Assembly: GCA_964550025.1 (NCBI GenBank)
Contig: CAZJYI010000172.1
Location: 1-22,054, forward strand
Reading direction: 5' to 3'
Origin: CAZJYI01 sp964550025
GTDB taxonomy: Bacteria; Verrucomicrobiota; Kiritimatiellia; UBA8416; CAYOBW01
Length of the DNA: 22,054 nucleotides
Below the pieces are notes generated by a model. The model was not told where the DNA came from and made no database searches. It saw only the letters and a list, made by a program, of their open reading frames with translations. Of this stretch, positions 7,071 to 14,548 are shown piece after piece. Within the stretch, counting starts at the first letter, position 1. Each line of letters begins with the position of its first letter. Position numbers and translations under genes: made by a program.

Positions 7071-10000
7071 TCACTTCAGACTCAGTACTTCTCCGTCCAT
7101 CGTCGCCAGGTACAGGCTGCCGTTCGCCGCGGCCATACCGTCGAACACCGGGGGTGAAGTCAGTTCGAGGTCAGCCAGCTTCTTGCCCGTTGCGCCGTCG
7201 ATTGCCCACAGCAGAGCGCCGCTCTTTCCCTGGTAGGCGGCAACCTGCCTGTTTAGAAGCTCTTTCGTTTCGGGTGCGTTGATCTGGCGAAAGGCACTTT
7301 CCTCGTCCAGAAGGTCCGGCGGTCCGGCAACGAATACCGTCTTGTCCGCGAGCACCATCGCACGCGCGAAGAGGGGGAGATCGAGCGTCCATTCGTAGCC
7401 GTACTCCATGCCGGGGCCGCGTGACGATCCGCCTCCCACGAACTTCATGGCGCGGCCGACTTTGCCATCCGTCGATTCGGCCCCCTCGACCTTGCCGTGA
7501 TTGCTCTTGCCCGACCCGTCGGTGGCTTTCCCGCCGTCGAAAGAAATGTCCAGCACAAGGCCGTTGTCTCCGGCGACACCACCTTTCGCTCCTGCCGCGA
7601 CCTCCTCGGTGCTCAGGGCCCGGTGGTAGACACGGACCTCGTCGATGCTTCCGTCGAACGGGTAGCGGTCGCCGTAGTCGCCGACATTGGTGTCCTCGTC
7701 GCATCCGAGTTGCATGCCGTCGGAGGGGTTCGCCTTGATCAAGGTCGGGGCCTTGGCATCACCATCCGGCTGGCCGTTGACGTAGACGCGGAGTTGCTTC
7801 TTCTCCGTCAACACGCCGGCCACGTGTGTCCATTCCTTGGGGAGCCTGCGCTTGCCCTTGGCGACCGTGGACTTGCCGTCGGAGCGGATCCCGAAGCGGG
7901 CACGACCGCCTTCCAGGTACAGCGTGTAACCCAGGGCCGTGCCACCGTGTGCGAGAATGACACCGTTGGGCTTGCCGGCCTTCACCCAGGCCTCCACGGT
8001 AAGTGCCTTTCCCGACGGGTCCAGGGAAGCTGACCGCGCGACACTGACGCGTGTCTCCGGCGGCGGGGGAGGCGGGGCTTCACCGGGTCCGGTGTGCGGT
8101 TTCTTCGTGGCGAAAAGCTGGTGTTCGATCTGGGTGGTCCAACGGTAGTACTTCGGTTTGCGTCCAAAGCCGTAGATCGTGGAATCGTCATGTACCAGGA
8201 TTCGCCCTGACGGGGCTGCCTTGCCGGCGCGGAAGTAGCCGCACCACCCGCTCACGAAGCGTGTGCCGAACATCCAGTAGGTGCGGTGCCACCACGAATC
8301 ATCGAGGAACCCGGTCGGCGAGAAGAGATGTGCCTGTTCCGGGTTTTGCGTGGCGGGTGGCGCGCCCGCGTCCGGATTGCCGGAATTCGGCATGGCTTCC
8401 AGCGGGAGTCGGGCGCCGTCAAGAGTGAAGGGCTGAGAGCGCATGTAGACCAGTTTCCCGTCCGTCGACAGGATGTCGGGGAGGGCCGGCGGCATGTTCA
8501 GCCAGCTTACGTAGTCGGTGAGGGCTTTGTCTGCCGCGGTGTCTCTGTCGTCAAGGACGGTTTCGGAAAGCAGTTCTCCCGTCGCGGGATCAAGCCGTAC
8601 CAGGCGTAGCCCGCCGTCGAGGAACATGGAACGTCCAGCCACGGCGTAGGCCTGCCCGTTGTGCACGAGGACGTTTCCGGGAACGGGCCAGACCGATTCG
8701 AGCTGCTCAAAGTGCATCATCCGGCGGTCCGCCGGCGCTACCCGGAAACGCCATGCGAGGGCGCCGTCACTCTCGCGCAGGCAATAGACATACCCGTCCG
8801 CGGACCCGAAGAGTGCCAGCCCGCCGTGTATGGTGGGCGGCGAGTCAATCCTTGCGCCCGCGGAGAATCGCCACAATGCCTTTCCCGATGCCGCGTCCAG
8901 GGCGTGCACGGCGTGTTCATTGACGGCGGTGACGAACACCTTGCCGTTGGCGACCACGGGAGCGCTCAGTCTTCCGCCAATCTCCGCGCTCCACGCCCGC
9001 TTCACGCCGGCCGGAACGAGGTCCTTCGTGTATCCGCTCCGCGCCGTCGCCCCGCGGTAGGTCGGCCATCCCGGCGAATTGCCGATTGCGGATTCTCGAT
9101 TGCCGACGGAGCCGTACGCTGCGCCCTTTTGAAGTCGATCACGCGCCTCCTGCATGCGCCCCTTGCCCGGGGCGGGCGCGAGGGCGACAAAACCGGACAG
9201 CTTGGCTTCCAGGTAGCAGGCGCATGGGTGTTGCGGCGCGTAGATCAGCCCGTTGGCGGGCATTACACCGTAGAGGCAGGCGCCCCGCACCCAGTGGTTG
9301 GGCGTCCATGTCTTCTCCTTCAAGTCGAGGAACTCGATGCCCGTCCGCGACATGAGCAGGTAGTTGTCGGTGGCTTTGCCGCGGTAGCAGCGGTGGTGGA
9401 ACCAGTAGGTCTCCACGTCCGGTTCGAACTCCGAGACCGTTCTGCCTGTGCGGATGTCGCGGCCGGTGAACAACCCTTTCACGCGCCCGCTCGTCGTCTC
9501 CCCGCTCCAGGCGACACCGTCGACGACCAGCACGTCTTCGGCCGAGCGATAGCCCGAGGGCGGGTGGTAGGCGGTCCACATGACCTTGCCGGTGGCCGCA
9601 TCGACCGCGGTCAGCGTGTCTTCGCCCTTCTCGTACCACGAGCCCGTCTGCTTGCCCGCCGTCTCACCACCGGAAAACAGGACGACATCGTCGATCAGAA
9701 CAAGTGTCGGCGCGAAAAAGCCGCGGATGACATCGCTTCGCGCGATCGAAGGAGACCGCCACAGCTCGTGTCCGTTCTTCAGGTCAAGGGCGACGACGGC
9801 CCGGCCGTCGTGGAACACGACGCGTTTCCCGTCGGCCGCGAGCGTGACGGGCAGGACGGGGCTGGATTTGCTCCAGAGTGTTCTGCCGCCGTCGGCGTCG
9901 ATCGCCACGATTCGGCGCGGCTTCTCGTCCCAGAACTTTGCGCCATAGCCGCCTCCGAACCGTTTGTGGCCGAAGTAGTCCTGTTCTCCGGAGGCATCGA

Positions 10001-11027
10001 AGACCAGCGCGACAAGCGTGTTCCCCAGGAGGAGTACTTCCTCCGTTGCTTTTGTACCTTCGTACGTGCGCAGCGTCTCGCCGGTCGCGGCGTCGAGCGC
10101 GCTCAACGGCGCATCCCAGGCGAGGGTGGCGAAGACGCGGTCGTCAGATGCCACGAGGCGACGCGGTTGCTGGGCGGGGCCGCTCTTCAAGGGCCAGAGA
10201 TGTGTAAACCACTTCCCGATCGGTCGCTTCCAGAGGATGACGCCATTGAAAGCATCGCGCGCGATCAGCGCCCATTGCGAGTCGGGCAGGATTGAGAAAC
10301 GAGGCGCCTCGTCGAAGATGGTGAACACCCTCCCGCCGCCGCTGACGACGGCGCTGACGCTGGACATGCGGTCGTGGTGGCGCGAGTAGCGAGGCCCCCC
10401 GACCCACTGCATACGTCGGGGCGGCGCCACGGCGGAGTCGTGCGAGACCGCGTTGTTGGACGGGTCGTAGAGGTAGTGGGTCCAGTCGTCGATCTCCGGC
10501 GGGACGGGCTTCTCATAGGCGAACCAGCCCTTGGGCACCGGAGATCGAGTGGCGAGTGACCCTCCTTCGCCAAGGCTACGGAGCGAACGCGAGTGTCGAC
10601 TGTCGAGTGGCTTGGCCGCGAGAAGGACCCCGCGGGGCGCCAGAACACGCGCGATGTCTTCACTGGCCACTTGCCACTGGCCACTTGCCACTACGAGCAG
10701 GTTCACCGAGTTGTCGACGTACGGCAGGTTGCTGCCGTCGAACGTGTCGGCCGAAACGGCCCCGCACAGCCCCCTTTCGCGGATGTGCGCGCGGACCTTT
10801 TGCACTTTCTCTGTGTCGACATCAATGCCGTGCACGAGATAGCCGTCTCGGGCGCGCAACGCGGCCGTCAGTTTGCCGTCCCCGCACCCCACGTGGACGA
10901 CGAGACCACCCTTGACTCCCGAAGCCGCAAGGATGTCCGGGGCCGTGGCGGCCCACGCGGATGACGTCCCAAGAACAGCCGACACGATGGCGGCGAAGAG
11001 AACAACACGTTGTCCGAATCGAGTCAT
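7071..11027 (-). CDS. Secreted methyltransferase/quinoprotein beta-propeller/LamG fusion (paralog 2)
   Basis: The start at 11027 was chosen because it opens a signal peptide (MTRFGQRVVLFAAIVSAVLG, then TSSAWA) with GGCAGGA just upstream; the open frame extends 44 codons further without sense. The product is 1318 residues. Residues about 35-135 are a class I methyltransferase-like Rossmann domain with an intact motif I (HVGCGDGKL, near 47-55) and an acidic strand end (GIDVD). PQQ-type propeller blades follow (DAATGETLRTY, DAATGKVMW, DAASGKALWRF). A LamG-like jelly-roll insert (about 989-1199) contains ALTVEAWVKAG, WTHVAGVL, LRVYVNGQPDG and IDEVRVYHRALSTEEV. A final blade ends FDGMAAANGSLYLATMDGEV. 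Heptamer repeats interrupt residues about 113-170 and 640-650. Exported location is likely; substrate is unknown. The glycosyltransferase gene upstream ends 168 bases before it, so co-transcription is possible. Confidence 0.85.
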   Translation of the reverse strand: MTRFGQRVVLFAAIVSAVLGTSSAWAATAPDILAASGVKGGLVVHVGCGDGKLTAALRARDGYLVHGIDVDTEKVQKVRAHIRERGLCGAVSADTFDGSNLPYVDNSVNLLVVASGQWQVASEDIARVLAPRGVLLAAKPLDSRHSRSLRSLGEGGSLATRSPVPKGWFAYEKPVPPEIDDWTHYLYDPSNNAVSHDSAVAPPRRMQWVGGPRYSRHHDRMSSVSAVVSGGGRVFTIFDEAPRFSILPDSQWALIARDAFNGVILWKRPIGKWFTHLWPLKSGPAQQPRRLVASDDRVFATLAWDAPLSALDAATGETLRTYEGTKATEEVLLLGNTLVALVFDASGEQDYFGHKRFGGGYGAKFWDEKPRRIVAIDADGGRTLWSKSSPVLPVTLAADGKRVVFHDGRAVVALDLKNGHELWRSPSIARSDVIRGFFAPTLVLIDDVVLFSGGETAGKQTGSWYEKGEDTLTAVDAATGKVMWTAYHPPSGYRSAEDVLVVDGVAWSGETTSGRVKGLFTGRDIRTGRTVSEFEPDVETYWFHHRCYRGKATDNYLLMSRTGIEFLDLKEKTWTPNHWVRGACLYGVMPANGLIYAPQHPCACYLEAKLSGFVALAPAPGKGRMQEARDRLQKGAAYGSVGNRESAIGNSPGWPTYRGATARSGYTKDLVPAGVKRAWSAEIGGRLSAPVVANGKVFVTAVNEHAVHALDAASGKALWRFSAGARIDSPPTIHGGLALFGSADGYVYCLRESDGALAWRFRVAPADRRMMHFEQLESVWPVPGNVLVHNGQAYAVAGRSMFLDGGLRLVRLDPATGELLSETVLDDRDTAADKALTDYVSWLNMPPALPDILSTDGKLVYMRSQPFTLDGARLPLEAMPNSGNPDAGAPPATQNPEQAHLFSPTGFLDDSWWHRTYWMFGTRFVSGWCGYFRAGKAAPSGRILVHDDSTIYGFGRKPKYYRWTTQIEHQLFATKKPHTGPGEAPPPPPPETRVSVARSASLDPSGKALTVEAWVKAGKPNGVILAHGGTALGYTLYLEGGRARFGIRSDGKSTVAKGKRRLPKEWTHVAGVLTEKKQLRVYVNGQPDGDAKAPTLIKANPSDGMQLGCDEDTNVGDYGDRYPFDGSIDEVRVYHRALSTEEVAAGAKGGVAGDNGLVLDISFDGGKATDGSGKSNHGKVEGAESTDGKVGRAMKFVGGGSSRGPGMEYGYEWTLDLPLFARAMVLADKTVFVAGPPDLLDEESAFRQINAPETKELLNRQVAAYQGKSGALLWAIDGATGKKLADLELTSPPVFDGMAAANGSLYLATMDGEVLSLK
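9078..9105 (-). repeat. In-gene heptamer array (CGGCAAT family)
   Basis: On the coding strand four units run in exact register: CGGCAAT, CGAGAAT, CCGCAAT, CGGCAAT. They encode the linker SVGNRESAIGN between DRLQKGAAY and GWPTYRG. The equivalent linker in paralog 1 (DRLEKGPAF to DWPVFKH) also carries CGGCAAT heptamers. Confidence 0.9.
10546..10610 (-). repeat. In-gene repeat cluster: CGAGTGG heptamers flanking the 18-base repeat
   Basis: Read on the plus strand, CGAGTGG and CGAGTGA (10546-10559) are followed by the 18-base repeat CCTTCGCCAAGGCTACGG (10564-10581) and three more heptamers, CGAGTGT, CGACTGT and CGAGTGG (10590-10610). Translated on the minus strand this gives DSRHSR, RSLGEGG and SLATRSP, residues absent from the corresponding part of paralog 1. 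It looks like an insertion into the loop after the methyltransferase-like domain. Confidence 0.85.
10661..10688 (-). repeat. In-gene heptamer array (CACTGGC/CACTTGC)
   Basis: CACTGGC and CACTTGC alternate twice in perfect register, forming a 14-base unit repeated exactly. On the coding strand it encodes ASGQWQVAS inside the last part of the methyltransferase-like domain, just before RVLAPRG. By eye the paralogs have the same length here (paralog 1: AKAGHGIPAAEL), so the array appears to occupy native positions rather than add residues. Confidence 0.9.
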
Positions 11028-11195
11028 ATGGTCCTGCCTTTCGGTTGCCTTGTGAGAACATGTGCGGTGGATTGCTTTCTCCTGTCTTCTACTTCGTTCT
11101 GATGTCTCGGTGGACGATAGCGGCGACAAACCTCCGCGCTGGGCGCTACGGCCTGGCACGCGAGGATGGTGGACGATTGGAACGGTTCTTGCTCG

Positions 11196-13535
11196 TCATC
11201 CGTTCTCGTCGCCGTTCTCGTCAACCGCTCTCCCTTTTTCCTTTCGCGCACGCGACTCCTGCTGGTTTCGCGCCGCTCTGCAGACAGCCGCGAGCGTCTC
11301 GCACATGTCCGGGGCGTGACCCTCCAGCGAAAAATGCTCTTCCACTGTCTCACGAGCCTGGCGGCCCATTGCTCCACGCCGGTCCGGTACGGCGGCAAGG
11401 TCTCGGACTGCACGCTCCCATCCCCCGGCGGCCGTGACGAGGACGCCGTTCTCGCCGTCGTGGATCAGCTCGGGGGCGACGCCGCCCGCCGATGCAATGA
11501 CCGGCTTTCCGAGGGCCATGAACTGCAGAGCCTTGGCTCCGCACTTGCCCCGCGTCCATTCGTCATCCGGCTGCGGCATCAGGCCTATGTCGCCCGGCGC
11601 GAGCTGCGCGACTTCGTCGCAAAGGGCCCACACCACCCGCTCAACGCGCAGCGGGTCGCACGCAATGCCGTCGAGCGGGCCGAAATCATCGCAGACAACG
11701 CGTAGCGTCAGAGCAAGGGGAAGCAGCGCCTGCGCCGCGCGGGCGAGCTCCGGGAGTATCTCGGCCAGGTACGGAAGCGTGCTGCGCTGGCCGGTCCAGA
11801 GCAGCACAAGCCCGTCCTCTTCCCGGTCACCGCGTGCGCTGTCGGCAGGCGGCGTCCACCAATACCGCCGACAGTCGATGACGGTGGGGAGGAGAGTGGC
11901 GGGGGAGTGGCGAGTGGCGAGTGGCGAGTGGCGGGAAGGGCGAACCCCCTGCCCGCTGCCACCTGCTCCCTGCGCCCTGACTTCCTCCGCGATCCCGAGC
12001 AGATAGCGGTTTCCCGCGAGAACACGCTTGGCCAGGCGGATGAGCTCTTTGGGCTCATCGGCCTCCTGGCACTGCCTCAGAGCGGGGGGCAGGAGGATGG
12101 GGACGTGCTTGGTGACGGCGTCGTCAAAGTCGAACAGGACCGGCACGTGGCTGCGCCGTAGCACCGCCGCGAGCCCTTTCCAGCGGCAGGGGGTCAGTCC
12201 TTTCTGGACGAGAGCTGCGTCGAAGCCCTTGGCCCTGCGCAGTTGACGGCGGCGAACGAGGCCCTGCAGGACCAGGCCGAGGAAACCGCGCAACCTTCCG
12301 CCGCGCGTGGGGGGGAGCGCGAAATGCTCGAGCTGGAAGCCGTGGTTCTGTAGCGCGGTGAAGAACTGAACGCAGCGGTATCGTGTGCTGGCCGTGCGTA
12401 TGTTGCCGATGGTGTAGACCGCGACTCGAGGGGCGCAGTCAGGACGGGATGGCATCAGGGAATCATAGATGGCCAGCAGCCGCTCGGCGATCCGTTCCGG
12501 CGTGCGGTGCGGCAGTTCCTCCTGGCGGAAGGCGTCGGGCGATGGCGCGATCGGCCCCTCGCGGGACAGTACATCGTCGATTTGCTGCGCCAGCGCGTCT
12601 GCGTTGCCGGGTGGAACCAGCCGCCCGTATCGCCCGCCGCTCAGCAACTCCGGCGTGCCGCCGCCCGCGCATGCGACGACGGGCGTACCGAGGGCGAGGG
12701 CCTCCAGGACGGCATTGGGGCTGGACTCGACTTCTGAAGCGTGTACGTAGAGCGCGGCGCGCTCGTGAAGTGCCGCGATGTCATGACGCGTTCCGGCAAA
12801 GACGACGTCCCCGGTGACTCCCAGTTCGTACGCCAACTGCTTCAGGCTCTGCTTCGCATGGCCGTCGCCGACGAGCCAGAGCTTCGTGTCCGGGTGGCGC
12901 TCGTGGACTTCGCGAAAGGCACGCAGCAGCAGGTCCTGGCCTTTTCCGGGCCACAGGTTGGCGACATTGAGGATGCAGCGCTCTCCCGGCGCGGGAAGCG
13001 GCAGGGACGTTGCCTGCGCTGCTTCGTCCGCATCCCGCGGCGCGTAAGCGTTCGGGATGACGAAGACGCGGCCGCGGTTGAGGCCCTGCTCGTGGCAGCA
13101 GGCGTACTCGGCGGCCGCCTCAGAGTTGGCGACTACGCCGTCGACGAAGCGGTTGCCGGCGTTTTGCCAGGCCAGGTGTCGCCGGCTGCGCCAGGTTGGG
13201 AGTTGGCGTCGTGACGAGAGTATTGTGGGTACCGAAGCTACGCGGGCTGCGACGTTCACCCACAGGTCGAATCCGAAAAGGAACGTGTGCAGCACGTCGG
13301 GGCGGAATGAACGGATGGCCCCGTAGGCCGCGAAGAACAGCCGTGGGCTGTAGGGTCGCAACCCGCCAAGAACGCGGGTGTCGGTCGACGGCCATCCGGG
13401 CTGGGGGCGCCGGGCTTCGCGCAGCGCCAGGACCCGAACCGTGTGACCGTGCGATGTGAGTGCGCGGGCAAGGAGAAGCACCTGGCGTTCCGTTCCGCCC
13501 ACACTCAATTCCGGTATCACGAACAGGATCTTCAC
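11196..13535 (-). CDS. Double GT4-like glycosyltransferase (two domains fused)
   Basis: GTG at 13535 is chosen: it follows AGGAGG with seven bases spacing and begins the classical GT4 N-terminus KILFVIPELSVGGTERQ. The 779-residue product contains two GT-B domains. Domain 1 (about 1-365) has GG(T) in the first loop, LNVANLWPGKGQDLLLRAF, and a clear EX7E motif (ESSPNAVLE, near 265-275). Domain 2 (from RVAVYTIGNIRTASTRYR, about 369) resembles glycosyltransferases with a DFDDA motif (VPVLFDFDDAV), but its EX7E is replaced by KCGAKALQFMALGKPV. An insertion of heptamer repeats at about 517-549 (SRHSPLATRHSP) splits domain 2. No signal or membrane segments. The start overlaps the upstream GT2 stop by four bases (GTGA), so translation is probably coupled. 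Likely role: cytoplasmic addition of two sugars to a surface glycan precursor. Confidence 0.85.
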   Translation of the reverse strand: MKILFVIPELSVGGTERQVLLLARALTSHGHTVRVLALREARRPQPGWPSTDTRVLGGLRPYSPRLFFAAYGAIRSFRPDVLHTFLFGFDLWVNVAARVASVPTILSSRRQLPTWRSRRHLAWQNAGNRFVDGVVANSEAAAEYACCHEQGLNRGRVFVIPNAYAPRDADEAAQATSLPLPAPGERCILNVANLWPGKGQDLLLRAFREVHERHPDTKLWLVGDGHAKQSLKQLAYELGVTGDVVFAGTRHDIAALHERAALYVHASEVESSPNAVLEALALGTPVVACAGGGTPELLSGGRYGRLVPPGNADALAQQIDDVLSREGPIAPSPDAFRQEELPHRTPERIAERLLAIYDSLMPSRPDCAPRVAVYTIGNIRTASTRYRCVQFFTALQNHGFQLEHFALPPTRGGRLRGFLGLVLQGLVRRRQLRRAKGFDAALVQKGLTPCRWKGLAAVLRRSHVPVLFDFDDAVTKHVPILLPPALRQCQEADEPKELIRLAKRVLAGNRYLLGIAEEVRAQGAGGSGQGVRPSRHSPLATRHSPATLLPTVIDCRRYWWTPPADSARGDREEDGLVLLWTGQRSTLPYLAEILPELARAAQALLPLALTLRVVCDDFGPLDGIACDPLRVERVVWALCDEVAQLAPGDIGLMPQPDDEWTRGKCGAKALQFMALGKPVIASAGGVAPELIHDGENGVLVTAAGGWERAVRDLAAVPDRRGAMGRQARETVEEHFSLEGHAPDMCETLAAVCRAARNQQESRARKEKGRAVDENGDENG
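11894..11983 (-). repeat. In-gene compound heptamer array (GAGTGGC then CTGNNNN)
   Basis: GAGTGGC occurs at 11894-11900 and then four times in tandem (11905-11932). After 16 bases a second array of five CTG-led heptamers (CTGCCCG, CTGCCAC, CTGCTCC, CTGCGCC, CTGACTT) runs from 11949 to 11983. Both lie inside the coding sequence of the double glycosyltransferase, and the reading frame stays open through them. The second array belongs to the same type as the one at bases 1-63. Confidence 0.9.
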
Positions 13536-14548
13536 GGCGTATCCTCCTGCTGTGCGGGCCGTTCTCCTGTCACCCATTCCCAGGCGTACCCCGCTGCGTA
13601 TGCAACGTCGGCCAGCACGCGCAGCAGGCGTCCCCTCAACAGGTGCCCCATCGAGCGTAGCGGGAACCAGAGTGCGCGTTGGGACCAGGGCCGCTGCAGG
13701 CGCTGACCGTTCCAGGCCGTGTCGACGGCGGTGTCGAATACCAGGTGAGGCTGGTGCCGTTGTGCGTAGGCCGACCCGCGGCCGTTGCGGAAGAACATGC
13801 GTATCAGCGCGGTTGCCGAGGACGGTAGGGGGTGGTGGGCGACGGCGCCGGGAACAAGAACGACGCGAAAGCCCGCCTCGCGCAGCCGCTGTCGCAGTTC
13901 GGGGTCGAGGCCGCGCACGATGTCCTCGCGCTCGCGTCCGACCGCTTCGAATACGTCCTTGCGCAGTGCGCAGCAGCCGTGGCATGGCATGTCGCTGTCG
14001 ATGAGCGCCGTGACAGGCGGCATGTTCAGGCGCGGGAAGTCGCGCGCGGCCCAGCGTTGGAAACGGTTGGCTCCCGGGGGCTGCGAGATCGACGCGCCGC
14101 ACATACCGACGCTGCGATCGGCTTCAAGCGTATCGACCAGGTTTGCGATGGTCTCGGGGTTCGGGATGCGGCTGTCGTCATCGCAGATCACGATGAACTT
14201 GCCGGCGGCCGCCGAGGCGCCCAGGTTGATGGCTTTGCCCTGGGGGCGCACCCCGACGACGACGACGGCTTCCAATCCGCCGCCCGTCTTCGCCTCACGG
14301 CTTCGTCGTGGCAAGCCCGTCTGCCCTCGCAGATCGTCGAGCAGTTTGGCGACGTTGCCGCCACGGTTGCCGTCGAGGGAGGGGATGATGACGGAGACGC
14401 GCGTGTCTTCGTCGAACGCGTAGCGTCTGACCACGCTCCTTGCCTCTTGCCCTCCCACGGGCACGGACGGCGTGGCAGCCGTCCCTCCAGTGCACGAAAC
14501 CGGTGCCTTTTCTCGCGTCGGAGGAGCCTTTTCGCGGGGGGAGCTCAC
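13532..14548 (-). CDS. Family 2 glycosyltransferase
   Basis: GTG at 14548 overlaps the GT9 stop by four bases (GTGA), mirroring the next junction, and gives 338 residues; a start near 14435 (VVRRYAF) is possible, since the first 38 residues are low-complexity. The GT-A core begins RVSVIIPSLDGNRGGN. It continues with GKAINLGASAAAGKFIVICDDDSRIPNPETI, where DDD near residue 121 is the nucleotide-sugar/metal motif, and an acceptor-side segment MPCHGCCALRKDVFEAVG. A late helix/strand pair LRQRLREAGFRVVLVPGAVAHH precedes a C-terminal tail ending in a hydrophobic patch (MGHLLRGRLLRVLADVAYAAGY) typical of membrane-attached GT2 enzymes. A palindromic repeat lies in its 5' end. Substrate sugar is unknown; it would act at the cytoplasmic membrane face within the glycan operon. 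Confidence 0.85.
   Translation of the reverse strand: MSSPREKAPPTREKAPVSCTGGTAATPSVPVGGQEARSVVRRYAFDEDTRVSVIIPSLDGNRGGNVAKLLDDLRGQTGLPRRSREAKTGGGLEAVVVVGVRPQGKAINLGASAAAGKFIVICDDDSRIPNPETIANLVDTLEADRSVGMCGASISQPPGANRFQRWAARDFPRLNMPPVTALIDSDMPCHGCCALRKDVFEAVGREREDIVRGLDPELRQRLREAGFRVVLVPGAVAHHPLPSSATALIRMFFRNGRGSAYAQRHQPHLVFDTAVDTAWNGQRLQRPWSQRALWFPLRSMGHLLRGRLLRVLADVAYAAGYAWEWVTGERPAQQEDTP
13543..13548 (-). promoter_or_regulatory. Consensus ribosome-binding site deciding the double glycosyltransferase start
   Basis: AGGAGG on the minus strand lies seven bases before the GTG at 13535. It fixes that start instead of the many upstream in-frame candidates, which would run through the GT2 gene in another frame. 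Confidence 0.8.
14465..14484. repeat. Palindromic repeat GGACGGC...GCCGTCC
   Basis: Perfect 7-bp arms (14465-14471 and 14478-14484) surround a 6-base loop. It sits in the first part of the GT2 coding frame, which reads TGGTAATPSV there, before the conserved fold begins. A purine-rich flank (GGAGGG) and this stem look like another interspersed repeat family rather than coding constraint. Confidence 0.6.

Noticed and set aside
8661..10295. 544-codon plus-strand open frame opposite paralog 2
   Set aside because: It is antisense to a protein with clear domains on the minus strand, and its translation has no family features. It is a GC-driven shadow.
10661..11983. Heptamer arrays as a CRISPR array
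   Set aside because: Units are 7 bases with no spacers, lie inside coding genes, and no cas genes are present.
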